Assembly (NCBI GenBank): GCA_963205525.1 | Contig: CAUJJP010000080.1 | Location: forward strand, 1 to 29,172 | Direction of reading: 5' to 3' | From: Pseudomonadota bacterium | GTDB taxonomy: Bacteria > Pseudomonadota > Gammaproteobacteria > Burkholderiales > Burkholderiaceae | Length of the DNA stretch: 29,172 nucleotides | Shown here: one piece after another, positions 1 through 8,025 of the stretch | How the letters are laid out: every line of letters begins with the position of its first letter | Numbering within the stretch: position 1 is the first letter of the stretch | Notes under the pieces: generated by a model | What the model was told of the DNA's origin: nothing | What the model saw: the letters and a program-made list of their open reading frames with translations, nothing else | Database searches by the model: none | Position numbers and translations under genes: made by a program

Positions 1-2
1 CC

Positions 3-140
3 GCTACGCACCCGATCGAGCCGCGCTGCGGCGCGCTGGCGGTGTTGCTCCTCCTCGCGGGCATGAGCCCGCAGCGTCGTCGCGCCTTGCCAGCGCACCG
101 CAGCGCAACCCGCTCGGGCGCGTCCAACTGCCGGATCTAG
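3..140 (+). CDS. 3' end of an unidentified gene (cut by the window edge)
   Basis: An open frame runs from the left edge to a TAG stop at 138-140 and encodes 45 C-terminal residues. I call it coding because about 90% of its third codon positions are G or C, as in the proven genes here. The other plus-strand frame that stays open equally long shows no such bias. The peptide holds a hydrophobic run (ALAVLLLLAGM) followed by an Arg-rich tail, which could be a membrane or buried helix. I do not recognise the family and infer no function. It converges on the TonB-dependent receptor gene, and a strong hairpin lies between the two stops. Confidence 0.4.
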   Translation, partial: ATHPIEPRCGALAVLLLLAGMSPQRRRALPAHRSATRSGASNCRI

Positions 141-159
141 GTTGATGCCGCGCAGCCCT

Positions 160-196
160 GGCGGGCGCCGGGCCTGCAGCGGCCCCGGCGCCCGCC
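160..196. terminator. GC-rich hairpin between convergent gene ends
   Basis: Thirteen perfectly paired bases (160-172 with 184-196) enclose an 11-nt loop. The hairpin sits 20 nt after the stop of the left gene and 27 nt after the stop of the receptor gene on the other strand. That position fits a shared bidirectional terminator. Neither side has a clear T-run, so intrinsic termination is inferred from stem strength and position only. Confidence 0.45.
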
Positions 197-223
197 CTGT
201 GGTGCCGGTCTGCCGGCGGCCGA

Positions 224-2389
224 TCAGAAGCTGGTGCGCAGCGTCAGCTCCAGGCTGCGGCCGGTGGCCGGGATCTCGCTGAAGGAGCTGCGGTAGGACT
301 TGTCCAGCAGGTTGTTCAGCGCCAGTGCGTACTGCACCCGGTCGCCCTCGCCGAAGGCGCCGCCGAGGCCGAGGTTCAGGGTCGCGTAGCCCGGCAGCCG
401 GCTTGGTTCGACACCGGCCGCCTCCTGCTGGCGGGTGGCGCTGGCGGCGCGCACGAACAGGTCGCCCCAGAGCTTGCGCTGCGCGATCCGGCCCTCGCCG
501 CGCAGCCCGATGCGGCCGGCCAGCGCCGGCGTGTCGCTGTGGTAGGTGGCGAAGTCGCCGAACTCCAGCTCGCGCCGCATCCAGGCCGCGCTCACATAGG
601 GCGTGAGCTGGACGGCGGCGGTGGCCGGCAGCCGCGCCTCGGCTTCGAGCTCGACGCCGAAGCTGCGCGCCTGGTTGGCGTTGACGTGGATGGTGCGCAC
701 CGGCAGCCGGCCGTGGCTGGGGCAGGGCACCGGGGAGGCGCTGCAGGCCACGGTGGTGATGTAGTCCTTGGCGCGGGTGTAGAAGGCGGTGGCATCCAGC
801 GCCAGGGCACCGCGCTGGTGGCGCAGCCCGAACTCCAGGTTGCGCGAGGTCTCGGGCTTGAGCGCCGGGTTGGCGTACAGCATCTGGCCGGCAGGCGTGG
901 TGTCGGTGAACAGCTGCAGCAGGGTGGGCGTGATGTAGCCCTCGCCGTAGTGCAGGCGCAGCGTGGTGTCCTTCAGGCCGCTGTAGCTCAGGCCGGCGGC
1001 GCCGACGACACGGCCGTCGCTGCGCCCGGCGTAGTCCGCGCGCAGCGGGTCGCTGGTGTGGTCCAGCGAGGTGCGGGTGTGGTAGTAGCGCGCCCCGGCG
1101 CTGAGCTTGAAGGCCTCGCCGAGGAACCACTCGTCCTGCGCGAAGGCCGAGCTGGTGCGGATCGAGGCCTCGTCCAGGCTCTCGCTGAAGCTGCCCGGCA
1201 CCATGGGCACGGTGGAACTGCGCCGGCTGGTCTTGGCGGTGCGCAGATCGTCGGTCAGGTGCTGCAGGCCGACGATGGTGTAGTGCTCGGGGTGCAGCCT
1301 GAGGTCCAGCTGCAGGGTGCCGCCCCAGTTGTCGTTGCGGTCGTCGGAGGTGCTGGCGACCGTGATCGTGCCAGGGAACATGCCCGGCGCGGTGACCACC
1401 TCGTTGAGGAACAAGCGGTCCACGCTCTGGTGGTAGAGGTCGACATGGACCTTGGCCAAGGTCGGGCTCAGGTCGGCGGCGTCGTAGTACAGGCCGAGCT
1501 TGCGCAGGTCGCGCTTGGGCAGGTCGATGACGAAGCTGCGCGTGGTCTCGGACAGGCTCGCGGGGTCGGTCCAGCTCTCGGTGCTCAGTCGGTGCTGGTC
1601 GGCTTTCAGCGCCAGGTAGTGCTTGCCGCCGTCGCCGAAGCGCCAGCCCAGGTGGGCCGAGACGTTGTCGTTGTCGTAGGAGGTGCGGTCCAGGCGCGCG
1701 CCTTCGCTGTAGGGGCCGTGCGCGACGCGGCGGTCGCCGTGCGCATCGGCGCCGCCCGAGAGCCGGTAGTCGAGCGCGCCCGAGCGGCCCGAGACCGCGC
1801 CCCAGGCCTGCCAGCCCTCGCTGCCCGAGAAGTAGCTCGCGCCCAGGTCCACCTGCAGCGGCTTGGCGGCGCCGCCGCGGGTGACGATGTTGATCACGCC
1901 GCCGATCGCCTTCGCGCCGTGCAGCACCGAGGCCGGGCCGCGCAGCACCTCGATGCGTTCGACGTTGGAGGGGCCGACCAGGATCGGGGTGCCGAAGGTC
2001 GAGTGGTCGGTGATCTCCTGCCCGTCCACCAGGATGGTGACGCGGCGCGAGGACTCGCCGCGGATGCGCAGGCGCAGCATGCCCGGCGCCGACGAGTCGG
2101 CCACCTGCACGCCGGGGATGTCGCGCAGCAGCTCGGCCACGCTGGCCGGCGCGCGGCGCTCGATCTGCGCGCGCTCGACCACGCTCACCGTGGCCTGGCT
2201 GGCCAGCACCGAGGACTCGGTGCGGCTGCCGATCACGGTGACCGCGTCCAGCCAGGGCGTGCCGCCCTGCTGGGCCTGCGCTCCCAGGCTGGCCATCGCG
2301 GCGGCCAGCAGGGTCAAGGAGGCGGCGCGGCGGCGCGGCATGGGGCACGGGGCGGCGCGGCGGCCGCTGGGGTGGTGGCTTGTCTTCAT
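224..2389 (-). CDS. TonB-dependent outer membrane receptor
   Basis: This is a 721-aa outer membrane gated channel that imports a scarce ligand using energy from TonB-ExbBD. A signal peptide occupies residues 1 to about 39 (hydrophobic core SLTLLAAAMASLGAQA). A TonB-box-like DAVTVIG follows at 48-54. The plug domain spans roughly 65-173 and includes LRIRGE, ILVDGQ, VERIEVLRGP and GGVINIVTRGG. The remainder is beta-barrel and ends with the phenylalanine typical of such proteins. A putative extracellular loop carries two cysteines eight residues apart (CSASPVPC). The frame is open upstream to 2590, but those 67 extra residues are Arg/Pro-rich and precede the signal peptide, so I start at 2389; ATG 2341 is also possible. 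The ligand (siderophore, haem or cobalamin) cannot be told from sequence. I see no Fur box. No TonB, ExbB or ABC importer gene is adjacent. Confidence 0.93.
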   Translation of the reverse strand: MKTSHHPSGRRAAPCPMPRRRAASLTLLAAAMASLGAQAQQGGTPWLDAVTVIGSRTESSVLASQATVSVVERAQIERRAPASVAELLRDIPGVQVADSSAPGMLRLRIRGESSRRVTILVDGQEITDHSTFGTPILVGPSNVERIEVLRGPASVLHGAKAIGGVINIVTRGGAAKPLQVDLGASYFSGSEGWQAWGAVSGRSGALDYRLSGGADAHGDRRVAHGPYSEGARLDRTSYDNDNVSAHLGWRFGDGGKHYLALKADQHRLSTESWTDPASLSETTRSFVIDLPKRDLRKLGLYYDAADLSPTLAKVHVDLYHQSVDRLFLNEVVTAPGMFPGTITVASTSDDRNDNWGGTLQLDLRLHPEHYTIVGLQHLTDDLRTAKTSRRSSTVPMVPGSFSESLDEASIRTSSAFAQDEWFLGEAFKLSAGARYYHTRTSLDHTSDPLRADYAGRSDGRVVGAAGLSYSGLKDTTLRLHYGEGYITPTLLQLFTDTTPAGQMLYANPALKPETSRNLEFGLRHQRGALALDATAFYTRAKDYITTVACSASPVPCPSHGRLPVRTIHVNANQARSFGVELEAEARLPATAAVQLTPYVSAAWMRRELEFGDFATYHSDTPALAGRIGLRGEGRIAQRKLWGDLFVRAASATRQQEAAGVEPSRLPGYATLNLGLGGAFGEGDRVQYALALNNLLDKSYRSSFSEIPATGRSLELTLRTSF

Positions 2390-2580
2390 GGGTGGTGAAC
2401 CGGGGGCAGTCTTGTTCGCGCGCGTCGGCCGCTGCGGCCATGGGCCGGGCAGCGTTGCGCGGGGTGGGCATCTGGCTGCATCAGGGCCGCGTGCGGCTTC
2501 GGCGCGCGGACGGGTTGCGGCGCGGGGGCGGTTACCCGCGCCGCGCCGCCGCTGGGTCGGACGATGGCTGGCTGGGCGCG

Positions 2581-2616
2581 AATGTATCAAACGCGAACAC
2601 GAGTGATTCGCGTTTG
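2581..2616 (-). promoter_or_regulatory. Perfect inverted repeat and possible -10 upstream of the receptor gene
   Basis: Ten-base arms (2588-2597 and 2607-2616, core AAACGCGAA/TTCGCGTTT) are separated by nine bases. This is an operator-sized dyad in an unusually AT-rich patch. On the minus strand it is followed by TACATT (2586-2581), a possible -10 for the receptor gene. That would give a leader of about 185 nt. No good -35 is visible, so the promoter would need an activator or is misplaced. Confidence 0.4.
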
Positions 2617-2638
2617 TGATGCTGTGTGCGCCTTGTCT

Positions 2639-2652
2639 GTGATCTGAATCAA
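2639..2652. promoter_or_regulatory. FNR/Anr-like box
   Basis: GTGAT-CTGA-ATCAA matches the FNR/Anr consensus TTGAT-N4-ATCAA at nine of ten conserved bases. Its centre lies about 71 bp upstream of the transcription start implied by the possible -10 at 2581-2586, a spacing used by class I FNR/CRP activators. It could also act on the plus-strand gene at 2896. Function is inferred from the match alone. Confidence 0.4.
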
Positions 2653-2680
2653 TGCGGCGCGGGGATCCGGGCGGCGTCCG

Positions 2681-2730
2681 TGCCGGTGCCGGTGCCGGTG
2701 CCGGTGCCGCGTGCCGCGTGCCGCGTGCCG
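2681..2730. repeat. Two adjoining microsatellites (6-bp and 7-bp units)
   Basis: Four copies of TGCCGG (2681-2704) run straight into three copies of TGCCGCG (2705-2725) and a partial copy. The tract is non-coding and lies between the FNR-like box and the promoter region of the DUF4148 gene. The change of unit length in mid-array suggests slippage. Copy number could vary between strains. Confidence 0.85.
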
Positions 2731-2755
2731 CCCGTGTGCGCGGCCCGCGCCCCGC

Positions 2756-2779
2756 CCAGATGACACAAACGTCATCTGG
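2756..2779. promoter_or_regulatory. Perfect inverted repeat upstream of the DUF4148 gene
   Basis: Nine-base arms CCAGATGAC (2756-2764) and GTCATCTGG (2771-2779) flank six bases. A -10-like TACAGT lies at 2808-2813 with no recognisable -35. The dyad would therefore be centred near -52 relative to the start site. That geometry suits an activator such as an OmpR-type response regulator, but the regulator is unknown. Confidence 0.5.
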
Positions 2780-2895
2780 CTGTCCGCGCCGCCGCGCACA
2801 CGCTTTCTACAGTGACGTCCATGCCAGGGATGCAAGCCCTGACAGACCACCAGACACCCTGAACCCGACCCACCCATCGCCGAAAGGACATCGCC

Positions 2896-3282
2896 ATGAA
2901 CACCCGCCGCCCGACCACCCTGATCACCCTGAGCGCCGTCGCCGCCCTGGCCGCTGCCTTCGCCGCGCCTGCCTTCGCCCAGGAAGCCACCCCCGACGGC
3001 TTTGCCGCCCTGCAGTCCACCGCGTCGCGTGCCGCGGTGCGCGCCGAGGCCGCCGCCGCGCTGCAGGCGGGCGAGATCGAGCGCGGCGAGGCCTCGGTCG
3101 ACCGCCACGTCTTCGTCGCCGTGAAGACCCGCACCCAGGTGGCGGCGGAGGCGCGCGAGGCGCTGCGCCTGGGCGTGATCGGCCACGGCGAAGGTCCGGC
3201 GCCGGTGCCCAGCGCGCAGCAGGCCGAGTCCATCCGCCTGGCGGGCCAGAACGCGATGACGCACACGCTGGCGCAACGCTGA
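2896..3282 (+). CDS. Small exported protein, DUF4148-like
   Basis: The gene encodes 128 aa with a clear Sec signal peptide (hydrophobic 9-24, cleavage after AFA at 28), so the product is probably periplasmic. The mature part resembles the DUF4148 family, which is common in Burkholderiales and has no assigned function. Inside it two 22-residue segments, 44-65 and 78-99, align with each other: both run R-x-x-V-x-A-E-A, then A-L, G, I, and end in G-E. This looks like an internal duplication of one helical unit. There is no cysteine and no metal motif. An AAAGGA ribosome site (2882-2887) sits 8 nt before the ATG. The gene appears monocistronic, with a dyad-controlled promoter upstream and a hairpin downstream. 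Confidence 0.8.
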   Translation: MNTRRPTTLITLSAVAALAAAFAAPAFAQEATPDGFAALQSTASRAAVRAEAAAALQAGEIERGEASVDRHVFVAVKTRTQVAAEAREALRLGVIGHGEGPAPVPSAQQAESIRLAGQNAMTHTLAQR

Positions 3283-3316
3283 GCCGGCTAGCGCCCCGCG
3301 CGGGGGCACAGCGAAG

Positions 3317-3336
3317 CGGGCGCCCACGGGCGCCCG
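3317..3336. terminator. Hairpin after the DUF4148 gene
   Basis: A 20-bp near-palindrome has nine-base arms (3317-3325, 3328-3336) and a 2-nt centre. It follows a second short GC hairpin at 3293-3307 and is followed by a short T-containing stretch. It lies between the DUF4148 stop and the likely gshA promoter, where a terminator is expected. The U-tract is poor. Confidence 0.4.
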
Positions 3337-3346
3337 TTGCCGTTCC

Positions 3347-3352
3347 TACAAT
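3347..3352 (+). promoter_or_regulatory. Likely -10 element of gshA
   Basis: TACAAT matches the sigma-70 -10 consensus at five of six bases and lies 53 nt upstream of the chosen gshA ATG. No good -35 is seen at 16-18 bp. The spacer would overlap the preceding hairpin. Confidence 0.4.
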
Positions 3353-3405
3353 CGAGATCCGTCCGCGCGCCGTGCGTGCCAACCCCCCAACCGCTGCCCG
3401 CCGCC

Positions 3406-4701
3406 ATGGTTCCCCACCTCATCACCGCGCTGACCGGCCCGATCAACGAGCTGGAGCAGCGCATCCTGGAGTCGATGCCGGCCATCGAGCGCTGGTTCCG
3501 GCTCGAGTGGATGGAGCACACGCCGCCTTTTTATTGCTCGGTGGACCTGCGCAATGCGGGCTTCAAGCTGGCGCCGGTGGACACCAACCTCTACCCGGGG
3601 GGCTTCAACAACCTGACGCCCGAGATGTCGACGCTGGCGGTGCAGGCGGCGATGGCGGCGATCGAGAAGATCTGCCCGGAGGCGAAGAACCTGCTGCTGA
3701 TCCCGGAGAAGCACACCCGCAACAGCTTCTACCTGGCCAACGTGCAGCGCCTGATCCAGATCTTCTCGCTCGCCGGGCTGAACGTGCGCCTGGGTTCGCT
3801 GGACCCGGAGCTGAGCGCGCCGACCGAGCTGCCGCTGGCCGACGGCAGCGCGCTGACGGTGGAGCCGCTGTTGCGCACGCGCGGGCGGCTCGGCCTGAAG
3901 GGGTTCGACCCTTGCGCCATCCTGCTCAACAACGACTTGTCCGCCGGCACGCCCGAGGTCCTGCAAGGCCTGCACGAGCAGTACCTGCTGCCGCCGCTGC
4001 ACGCGGGCTGGACGGTGCGGCGCAAGAGCCTGCACTTCAAGAGCTACGAGGAGGTGGCGAAGAAGTTCGCCAAGCTGCTGGGCATGGACCCGTGGCTGAT
4101 CAACCCCATGTTCGCGCAGTGCGGCGAGGTCAGCTTCTCGGAGCCCGGGGGACTGGCCTGCGTGAAGGGCAACGTCGAGCTGCTGCTGGCCAAGATCCGG
4201 CGCAAGTACAAGGAATACGGCATCAACGAGAAGCCCTTCGTCGTCGTGAAGGCCGACAACGGCACCTACGGCATGGGCATCATGACGGTGCGCGACCCCA
4301 AGGACCTGGACGAGATCAACCGCCGCACGCGCAACAAGATGAGCGTCATCAAGGACGGCCAGGAGGTCAGCGAGGTCATCATCCAGGAAGGCGTGATCAC
4401 CCACGAGCGGGTGAACGACGCGGTGGCCGAGCCGGTGGTCTACATGATCGACCGCTATGTGGTGGGCGGCTTCTACCGCGTGCACGCCGAGCGCGGCGTG
4501 GACGAGAACCTGAACGCGCCGGGCGCCGGCTTCGTGCCGCTGGCCTTCGAGCCCGGCCCGCAGCTGCCGCGCCCGGGCGACAAGCCGGGCGCCAGCGCGC
4601 CGAACCGCTTCTACATGTACGGCGTGGTGGGCCGGCTGGCGATGCTGGCGGCGGCCTACGAGCTCGAGGCGACCGACCCCGAGGCCGAGATCTACGAGTG
4701 A
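3406..4701 (+). CDS. gshA: Glutamate-cysteine ligase (proteobacterial ferrooxidans type)
   Basis: This 431-aa cytoplasmic enzyme joins glutamate and cysteine with ATP to give gamma-glutamylcysteine, the first step of glutathione synthesis. It belongs to the distinct GshA family first defined in Thiobacillus ferrooxidans, not to the E. coli type. Recognisable segments are VDLRNAGFKLAPVDTNLYPGGFNNL near residues 48-72, NLLLIPEKHTRNSFYL, and a glycine-rich VVVKADNGTYGMGIM that resembles an ATP-grasp nucleotide loop. The frame opens upstream at 3337, but those 23 residues are not family-like, so I use ATG 3406. No strong ribosome site precedes it. The partner gshB lies 3.3 kb downstream on the same strand, beyond two transporter genes. 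Confidence 0.93.
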   Translation: MVPHLITALTGPINELEQRILESMPAIERWFRLEWMEHTPPFYCSVDLRNAGFKLAPVDTNLYPGGFNNLTPEMSTLAVQAAMAAIEKICPEAKNLLLIPEKHTRNSFYLANVQRLIQIFSLAGLNVRLGSLDPELSAPTELPLADGSALTVEPLLRTRGRLGLKGFDPCAILLNNDLSAGTPEVLQGLHEQYLLPPLHAGWTVRRKSLHFKSYEEVAKKFAKLLGMDPWLINPMFAQCGEVSFSEPGGLACVKGNVELLLAKIRRKYKEYGINEKPFVVVKADNGTYGMGIMTVRDPKDLDEINRRTRNKMSVIKDGQEVSEVIIQEGVITHERVNDAVAEPVVYMIDRYVVGGFYRVHAERGVDENLNAPGAGFVPLAFEPGPQLPRPGDKPGASAPNRFYMYGVVGRLAMLAAAYELEATDPEAEIYE

Positions 4702-4808
4702 AGCACGGCTGAGCAAACGCTGAACCGCCGGACGGCGCCGCCGCCGTGCCGGCGTAACATCCGCCCTCCCTTGGGAACCGGCCGCGCATCGGACGCGGTC
4801 GCCGCATC

Positions 4809-6698
4809 TTGACCGCCCCCACCTCTGCGCACACGCCCAAGGCCGTCGCCGGGCTCACCCTGGCCGCGCTGGGCGTGGTCTATGGCGACATCGGCACCAG
4901 CCCGCTGTACGCGCTGAAGGAAGTCTTCCACGCCGGCCACGTGCCGGTGACGCCGGAGAACGTGCTGGGCGTGCTCTCGCTCGTGTTCTGGACGATCACG
5001 GTGATCGTCTCGCTGAAGTACGTGCTGCTCATCCTGCGCGCCGACAACCACGGCGAGGGCGGCCTGATCGCGATGCTGGCGCTGGCCACGCAGGCGGTGG
5101 CGCACCGGCCGGCGCTGCGCAACGTGCTGCTCATGGTGGGCATGTTCGGCACCTCGGTGTTCTACGGCGACGGCGTCATCACGCCCGCGATCAGCGTGCT
5201 GTCGGCGGTGGAGGGGCTGGAGGTGGCGGTGGCCAGCGAGCGCCTGCACGCGGCGGTGCTGCCGATCACGCTGGCGGTGCTGACCCTGCTGTTCGCGGCC
5301 CAGCGCCTGGGCACGACCGGCATCGGGCGTGCCTTCGGGCCGGTCATGCTGCTGTGGTTCTTCGTCCTCATCGCGCTCGGCGTGCCGCAGATCGCGGCCA
5401 CGCCGGCGGTGCTGGCCGCACTCAGCCCGCTGCAGGCGCTGGGCTTCATCGCCGCCCACCCCGGGGTGGCCTTCATCTCGCTGGGGGCGGTGGTGCTGGC
5501 GGTCACCGGCGGCGAGGCGCTGTACGCCGACCTCGGCCACTTCGGCCGCCTGCCCATACGCGCGGCCTGGTACGGCCTGGTGATGCCGGCGCTGGTGGTG
5601 AACTACTTCGGCCAGGGCGCGCTGCTGCTGGCGCAGCCGCAGGCGGTGGCGAACCCGTTCTACCTGCTGGCGCCGGGCTGGGCCCGGCTGCCGCTGGTGG
5701 CGCTGGCCACGCTGGCGACGGTGATCGCCTCGCAGGCCCTGATCACGGCCGCCTTCAGCATCACCAAGCAGGCGATCCAGCTCGGCCTGCTGCCGCGCAT
5801 GCGGGTGCTGCACACCTCGGTGCGCGACACCGGCCAGATCTACGTCCCGGTGGTGAACTGGGGGCTGTACGTCTTCGTCGTGCTGGCGGTGGCGCTGTTC
5901 GAGTCCTCCTCGGCACTCGCCGCGGCCTACGGCATCGCGGTGACGCTGGACATGACGATCACCACCGTCATGACCTTCTTCGTCATCCGCTGGGGCTGGA
6001 AGTACCCCTGGTGGCTGAGCCTGGGCGCCACCGGCGCCTTCTTCGTCGTCGACATCCTGTTCTTCGCCTCCAACACGCTCAAGCTGCTCGCCGGGGGCTG
6101 GTTCCCGCTCGCCATCGGCGGCGCCATGTTCACCCTCATGCTGACCTGGGCCAAGGGCCGCCGGCTGATGAGCGAGCAGCTGCGCGAGGAGGCGCTGGAC
6201 CTGGACAGCTTCCTGCAGGCGGTGTTCGTCAGCCCGCCGCAGCGGGTGGACGGCACGGCGGTCTTCCTCACCGCCGAGGAGGACCTGGTGCCGAACGCGC
6301 TGCTGCACAACCTCAAGCACAACAAGGTGCTGCACGCGCACAACCTGTTCGTCCACGTCAAGCACCACGAGGTGCCGTGGATAGGCTTCGAGCAGCGCGT
6401 CGAGGAGCGCGCCCTCGGCCACGACTGCTGGCAGGTGACGCTGAACTTCGGCTTCAAGAACGACCCCGACGTGCCGCAGGCGCTCAAGCTGCTCGAAGGA
6501 CACGGCGTGCCGCTGCCGGAGATGGACACCAGCTACTTCCTCAGCCGCGACGTCGTCGACCCGCGGCTGGGCGGCGCGATGTCGTTGTGGCGCGAGAAGC
6601 TGTTCGCCGCCCTGCACCGCAACGCGGCGGCGGCGGCGGACTTCCTCTCGCTGCCGCCCAACCGCGTCGTCGAGCTCGGGACCAAGGTGCAGATTTGA
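4809..6698 (+). CDS. kup: Low-affinity K+ uptake transporter Kup
   Basis: This is a 629-aa inner-membrane K+:H+ symporter of the KUP/HAK/KT family. The diagnostic N-terminal [17 protein letters not shown] lies at about residues 22-38, followed by about 12 hydrophobic helices. A hydrophilic cytoplasmic C-terminal region begins near residue 440 and contains [13 protein letters not shown], as in E. coli Kup. Length is normal for the family. The start is TTG: no in-frame ATG lies between the upstream stop and the conserved N-terminus. A TAACAT at 4755-4760 could be a -10. The gene lies 107 bp after gshA. Kup is known for K+ uptake under osmotic and acid stress. Confidence 0.95.
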   Translation: MTAPTSAHTPKAVAGLTLAALGVVYGDIGTSPLYALKEVFHAGHVPVTPENVLGVLSLVFWTITVIVSLKYVLLILRADNHGEGGLIAMLALATQAVAHRPALRNVLLMVGMFGTSVFYGDGVITPAISVLSAVEGLEVAVASERLHAAVLPITLAVLTLLFAAQRLGTTGIGRAFGPVMLLWFFVLIALGVPQIAATPAVLAALSPLQALGFIAAHPGVAFISLGAVVLAVTGGEALYADLGHFGRLPIRAAWYGLVMPALVVNYFGQGALLLAQPQAVANPFYLLAPGWARLPLVALATLATVIASQALITAAFSITKQAIQLGLLPRMRVLHTSVRDTGQIYVPVVNWGLYVFVVLAVALFESSSALAAAYGIAVTLDMTITTVMTFFVIRWGWKYPWWLSLGATGAFFVVDILFFASNTLKLLAGGWFPLAIGGAMFTLMLTWAKGRRLMSEQLREEALDLDSFLQAVFVSPPQRVDGTAVFLTAEEDLVPNALLHNLKHNKVLHAHNLFVHVKHHEVPWIGFEQRVEERALGHDCWQVTLNFGFKNDPDVPQALKLLEGHGVPLPEMDTSYFLSRDVVDPRLGGAMSLWREKLFAALHRNAAAAADFLSLPPNRVVELGTKVQI

Positions 6699-6743
6699 GC
6701 CCCGCCGCAGCGCTCTGCGCAGGCCCCGGCGGGCGCTGCGGGC

Positions 6744-6833
6744 GTGTCGGACGCGCCGGGCGAGCCGGGCGTGTCGGACGTGTCGGACGTGTCGGGCGCG
6801 CCGGGCGCGCACGGAGCGCCGGGCGGGTCAGGA
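6744..6833. repeat. Array of ten degenerate 9-bp units upstream of benE
   Basis: The stretch divides exactly into 9-bp units: GTGTCGGAC occurs at 6744, 6771 and 6780, GCGCCGGGC at 6753, 6798 and 6816, with variants between. Because 9 is a multiple of 3, the array stays open in the benE frame. It would encode Gly-rich triplets (VSD, APG, EPG, AHG) if translation began at GTG 6744. I treat it as untranslated leader. Slippage could change its length between strains. Confidence 0.8.
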
Positions 6834-6845
6834 CGGGGCGATCCG

Positions 6846-8018
6846 ATGTGGCGTGATCTCTCGCTGTCGGCCGTGGTGGCCGGCTTCGTCGCCGTGCTGG
6901 TGGGCTTCAGCAGCTCGGTGGTGATCGTCTTCCAGGCCGCGGCGGCCTTCGGTGCCACGCCAGCGCAGACCAGCTCCTGGGTCTGGGCGCTGGGGCTGGG
7001 GATGGCGGCCACCAGCATCGGCCTGAGCCTGCGCTGGCGCCAGCCGGTGCTCACCGCCTGGTCCACCCCCGGCGCGGCGCTGCTCGCCGGTGCCGGCGGC
7101 GGCCACACCATGGCCGAGGCGGTCGGCGCCTTCATGGCCTGCGCGCTGCTGATCACGGTGGCCGGCGCCAGCGGCTGGTTCGCGCGCGTCATGAACCGCA
7201 TCCCGCAGGCCCTGGCGGCGGCGTTGCTGGCCGGCGTGCTGGCGCGCTTCGCCATCGACGCCTTCCTGCAGTTGGGGCCCGAGTTCGCACTCGTGGCGCC
7301 GATGTTCGCGCTCTACCTGGTCGGCCGCCGCGCCTGGCCGCGCTACGCGGTGCCCGCGGTGCTGGCGCTCGGGATCGCGATCGCCGCCGCCCAGGGCCGG
7401 CTGCAGCTCGGCGGCGTGGACTGGGGCTGGGCACGGCCGGTGTTCACCGCCCCGGCGTTCAGCCTCTCGGCCCTCGTCAGCCTGGCGCTGCCGCTGTTCG
7501 TGGTCACGATGGCGTCGCAGAACCTGCCCGGGGTGGCGGCGCAGCGTGCCGCGGGCTATGACACGCCGGTGTCGCCGGTCGTCGCCGCCACCGGGCTCAC
7601 GACCCTGCTGCTGGCGCCCTTCGGCGGCTATGCCTTCAACCTGGCGGCGATCACGGCGGCCATCTGCATGGGCCGCGAGGCGCACGAGGACCCGGCACGG
7701 CGCTACATGGCGGCGGTGATGGCCGGCGTGTTCTACGGCCTGCTCGGGCTGGCCGGCGGCGCGGTGGTGGGCCTGATCGCCGCCTTCCCGAAGGCCCTGG
7801 TGCTGGCGGTGGCGGGATTCGCCCTGCTGGGCACGATCGGCGGCGCGCTCGCGGTGGCGCTGAAGGACGAGCACGGCCGCGAGCCGGCGCTGGTGAGCTT
7901 TCTCGTCACCGCCTCGGGCCTGTCGCTGTGGGGCGTGGGAAGCGCCTTCTGGGGCGTGGTGATCGGCGTCCTGGCGCTGGCTGTGCAACACTGGCGCCGA
8001 CCCCGCCAGACCGCCTGA
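6846..8018 (+). CDS. benE: BenE-family transporter (benzoate/H+ symporter-like)
   Basis: This 390-aa inner-membrane protein has about 12 hydrophobic helices over its whole length. It matches the BenE family, whose founding member in Acinetobacter imports benzoate with protons. Supporting segments are AGFVAVLVGFSSSVVIVFQA at the N-terminus, QPVLTAWSTPGAALL, FVVTMASQNLPGVA and GGYAFNLAAITAAICMG. I chose ATG 6846, which leads directly into the first helix (MWRDLSLSAVVAG); GTG 6744 would add a 34-residue low-complexity tail. No aromatic catabolic gene is nearby, so the substrate is uncertain. The stop is 7 bp before gshB, so the two are probably co-transcribed. The family call is firm; the gene name reflects family only. 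Confidence 0.85.
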   Translation: MWRDLSLSAVVAGFVAVLVGFSSSVVIVFQAAAAFGATPAQTSSWVWALGLGMAATSIGLSLRWRQPVLTAWSTPGAALLAGAGGGHTMAEAVGAFMACALLITVAGASGWFARVMNRIPQALAAALLAGVLARFAIDAFLQLGPEFALVAPMFALYLVGRRAWPRYAVPAVLALGIAIAAAQGRLQLGGVDWGWARPVFTAPAFSLSALVSLALPLFVVTMASQNLPGVAAQRAAGYDTPVSPVVAATGLTTLLLAPFGGYAFNLAAITAAICMGREAHEDPARRYMAAVMAGVFYGLLGLAGGAVVGLIAAFPKALVLAVAGFALLGTIGGALAVALKDEHGREPALVSFLVTASGLSLWGVGSAFWGVVIGVLALAVQHWRRPRQTA

Positions 8019-8025
8019 AGCTCGG

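Noticed and set aside
539..2398. Long plus-strand frame antisense to the receptor gene
   Set aside because: Low-complexity product (Gly/Val/Gln/Arg) with no motif, while the minus frame encodes a complete receptor.
2390..2590. Cobalamin riboswitch in the receptor leader
   Set aside because: A segment on the minus strand vaguely recalls the B12 box, but the other conserved blocks and the pairing order are absent. GC-rich DNA gives such matches by chance.
2390..2590. N-terminal extension of the TonB-dependent receptor
   Set aside because: The open frame encodes Arg/Pro-rich sequence ahead of a complete signal peptide, which would block export.
2581..2652. Fur box upstream of the receptor
   Set aside because: No GATAAT-type hexamer repeats are present. 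The dyad core CGCGAA is unlike Fur sites.
2681..2730. CRISPR-like array
   Set aside because: Units are 6-7 bp without spacers, so it is a microsatellite.
4699..4724. Stop-spanning tandem repeat at the gshA end
   Set aside because: TGA recurs at 11-12 bp intervals but the intervening bases are too different to call a duplication.
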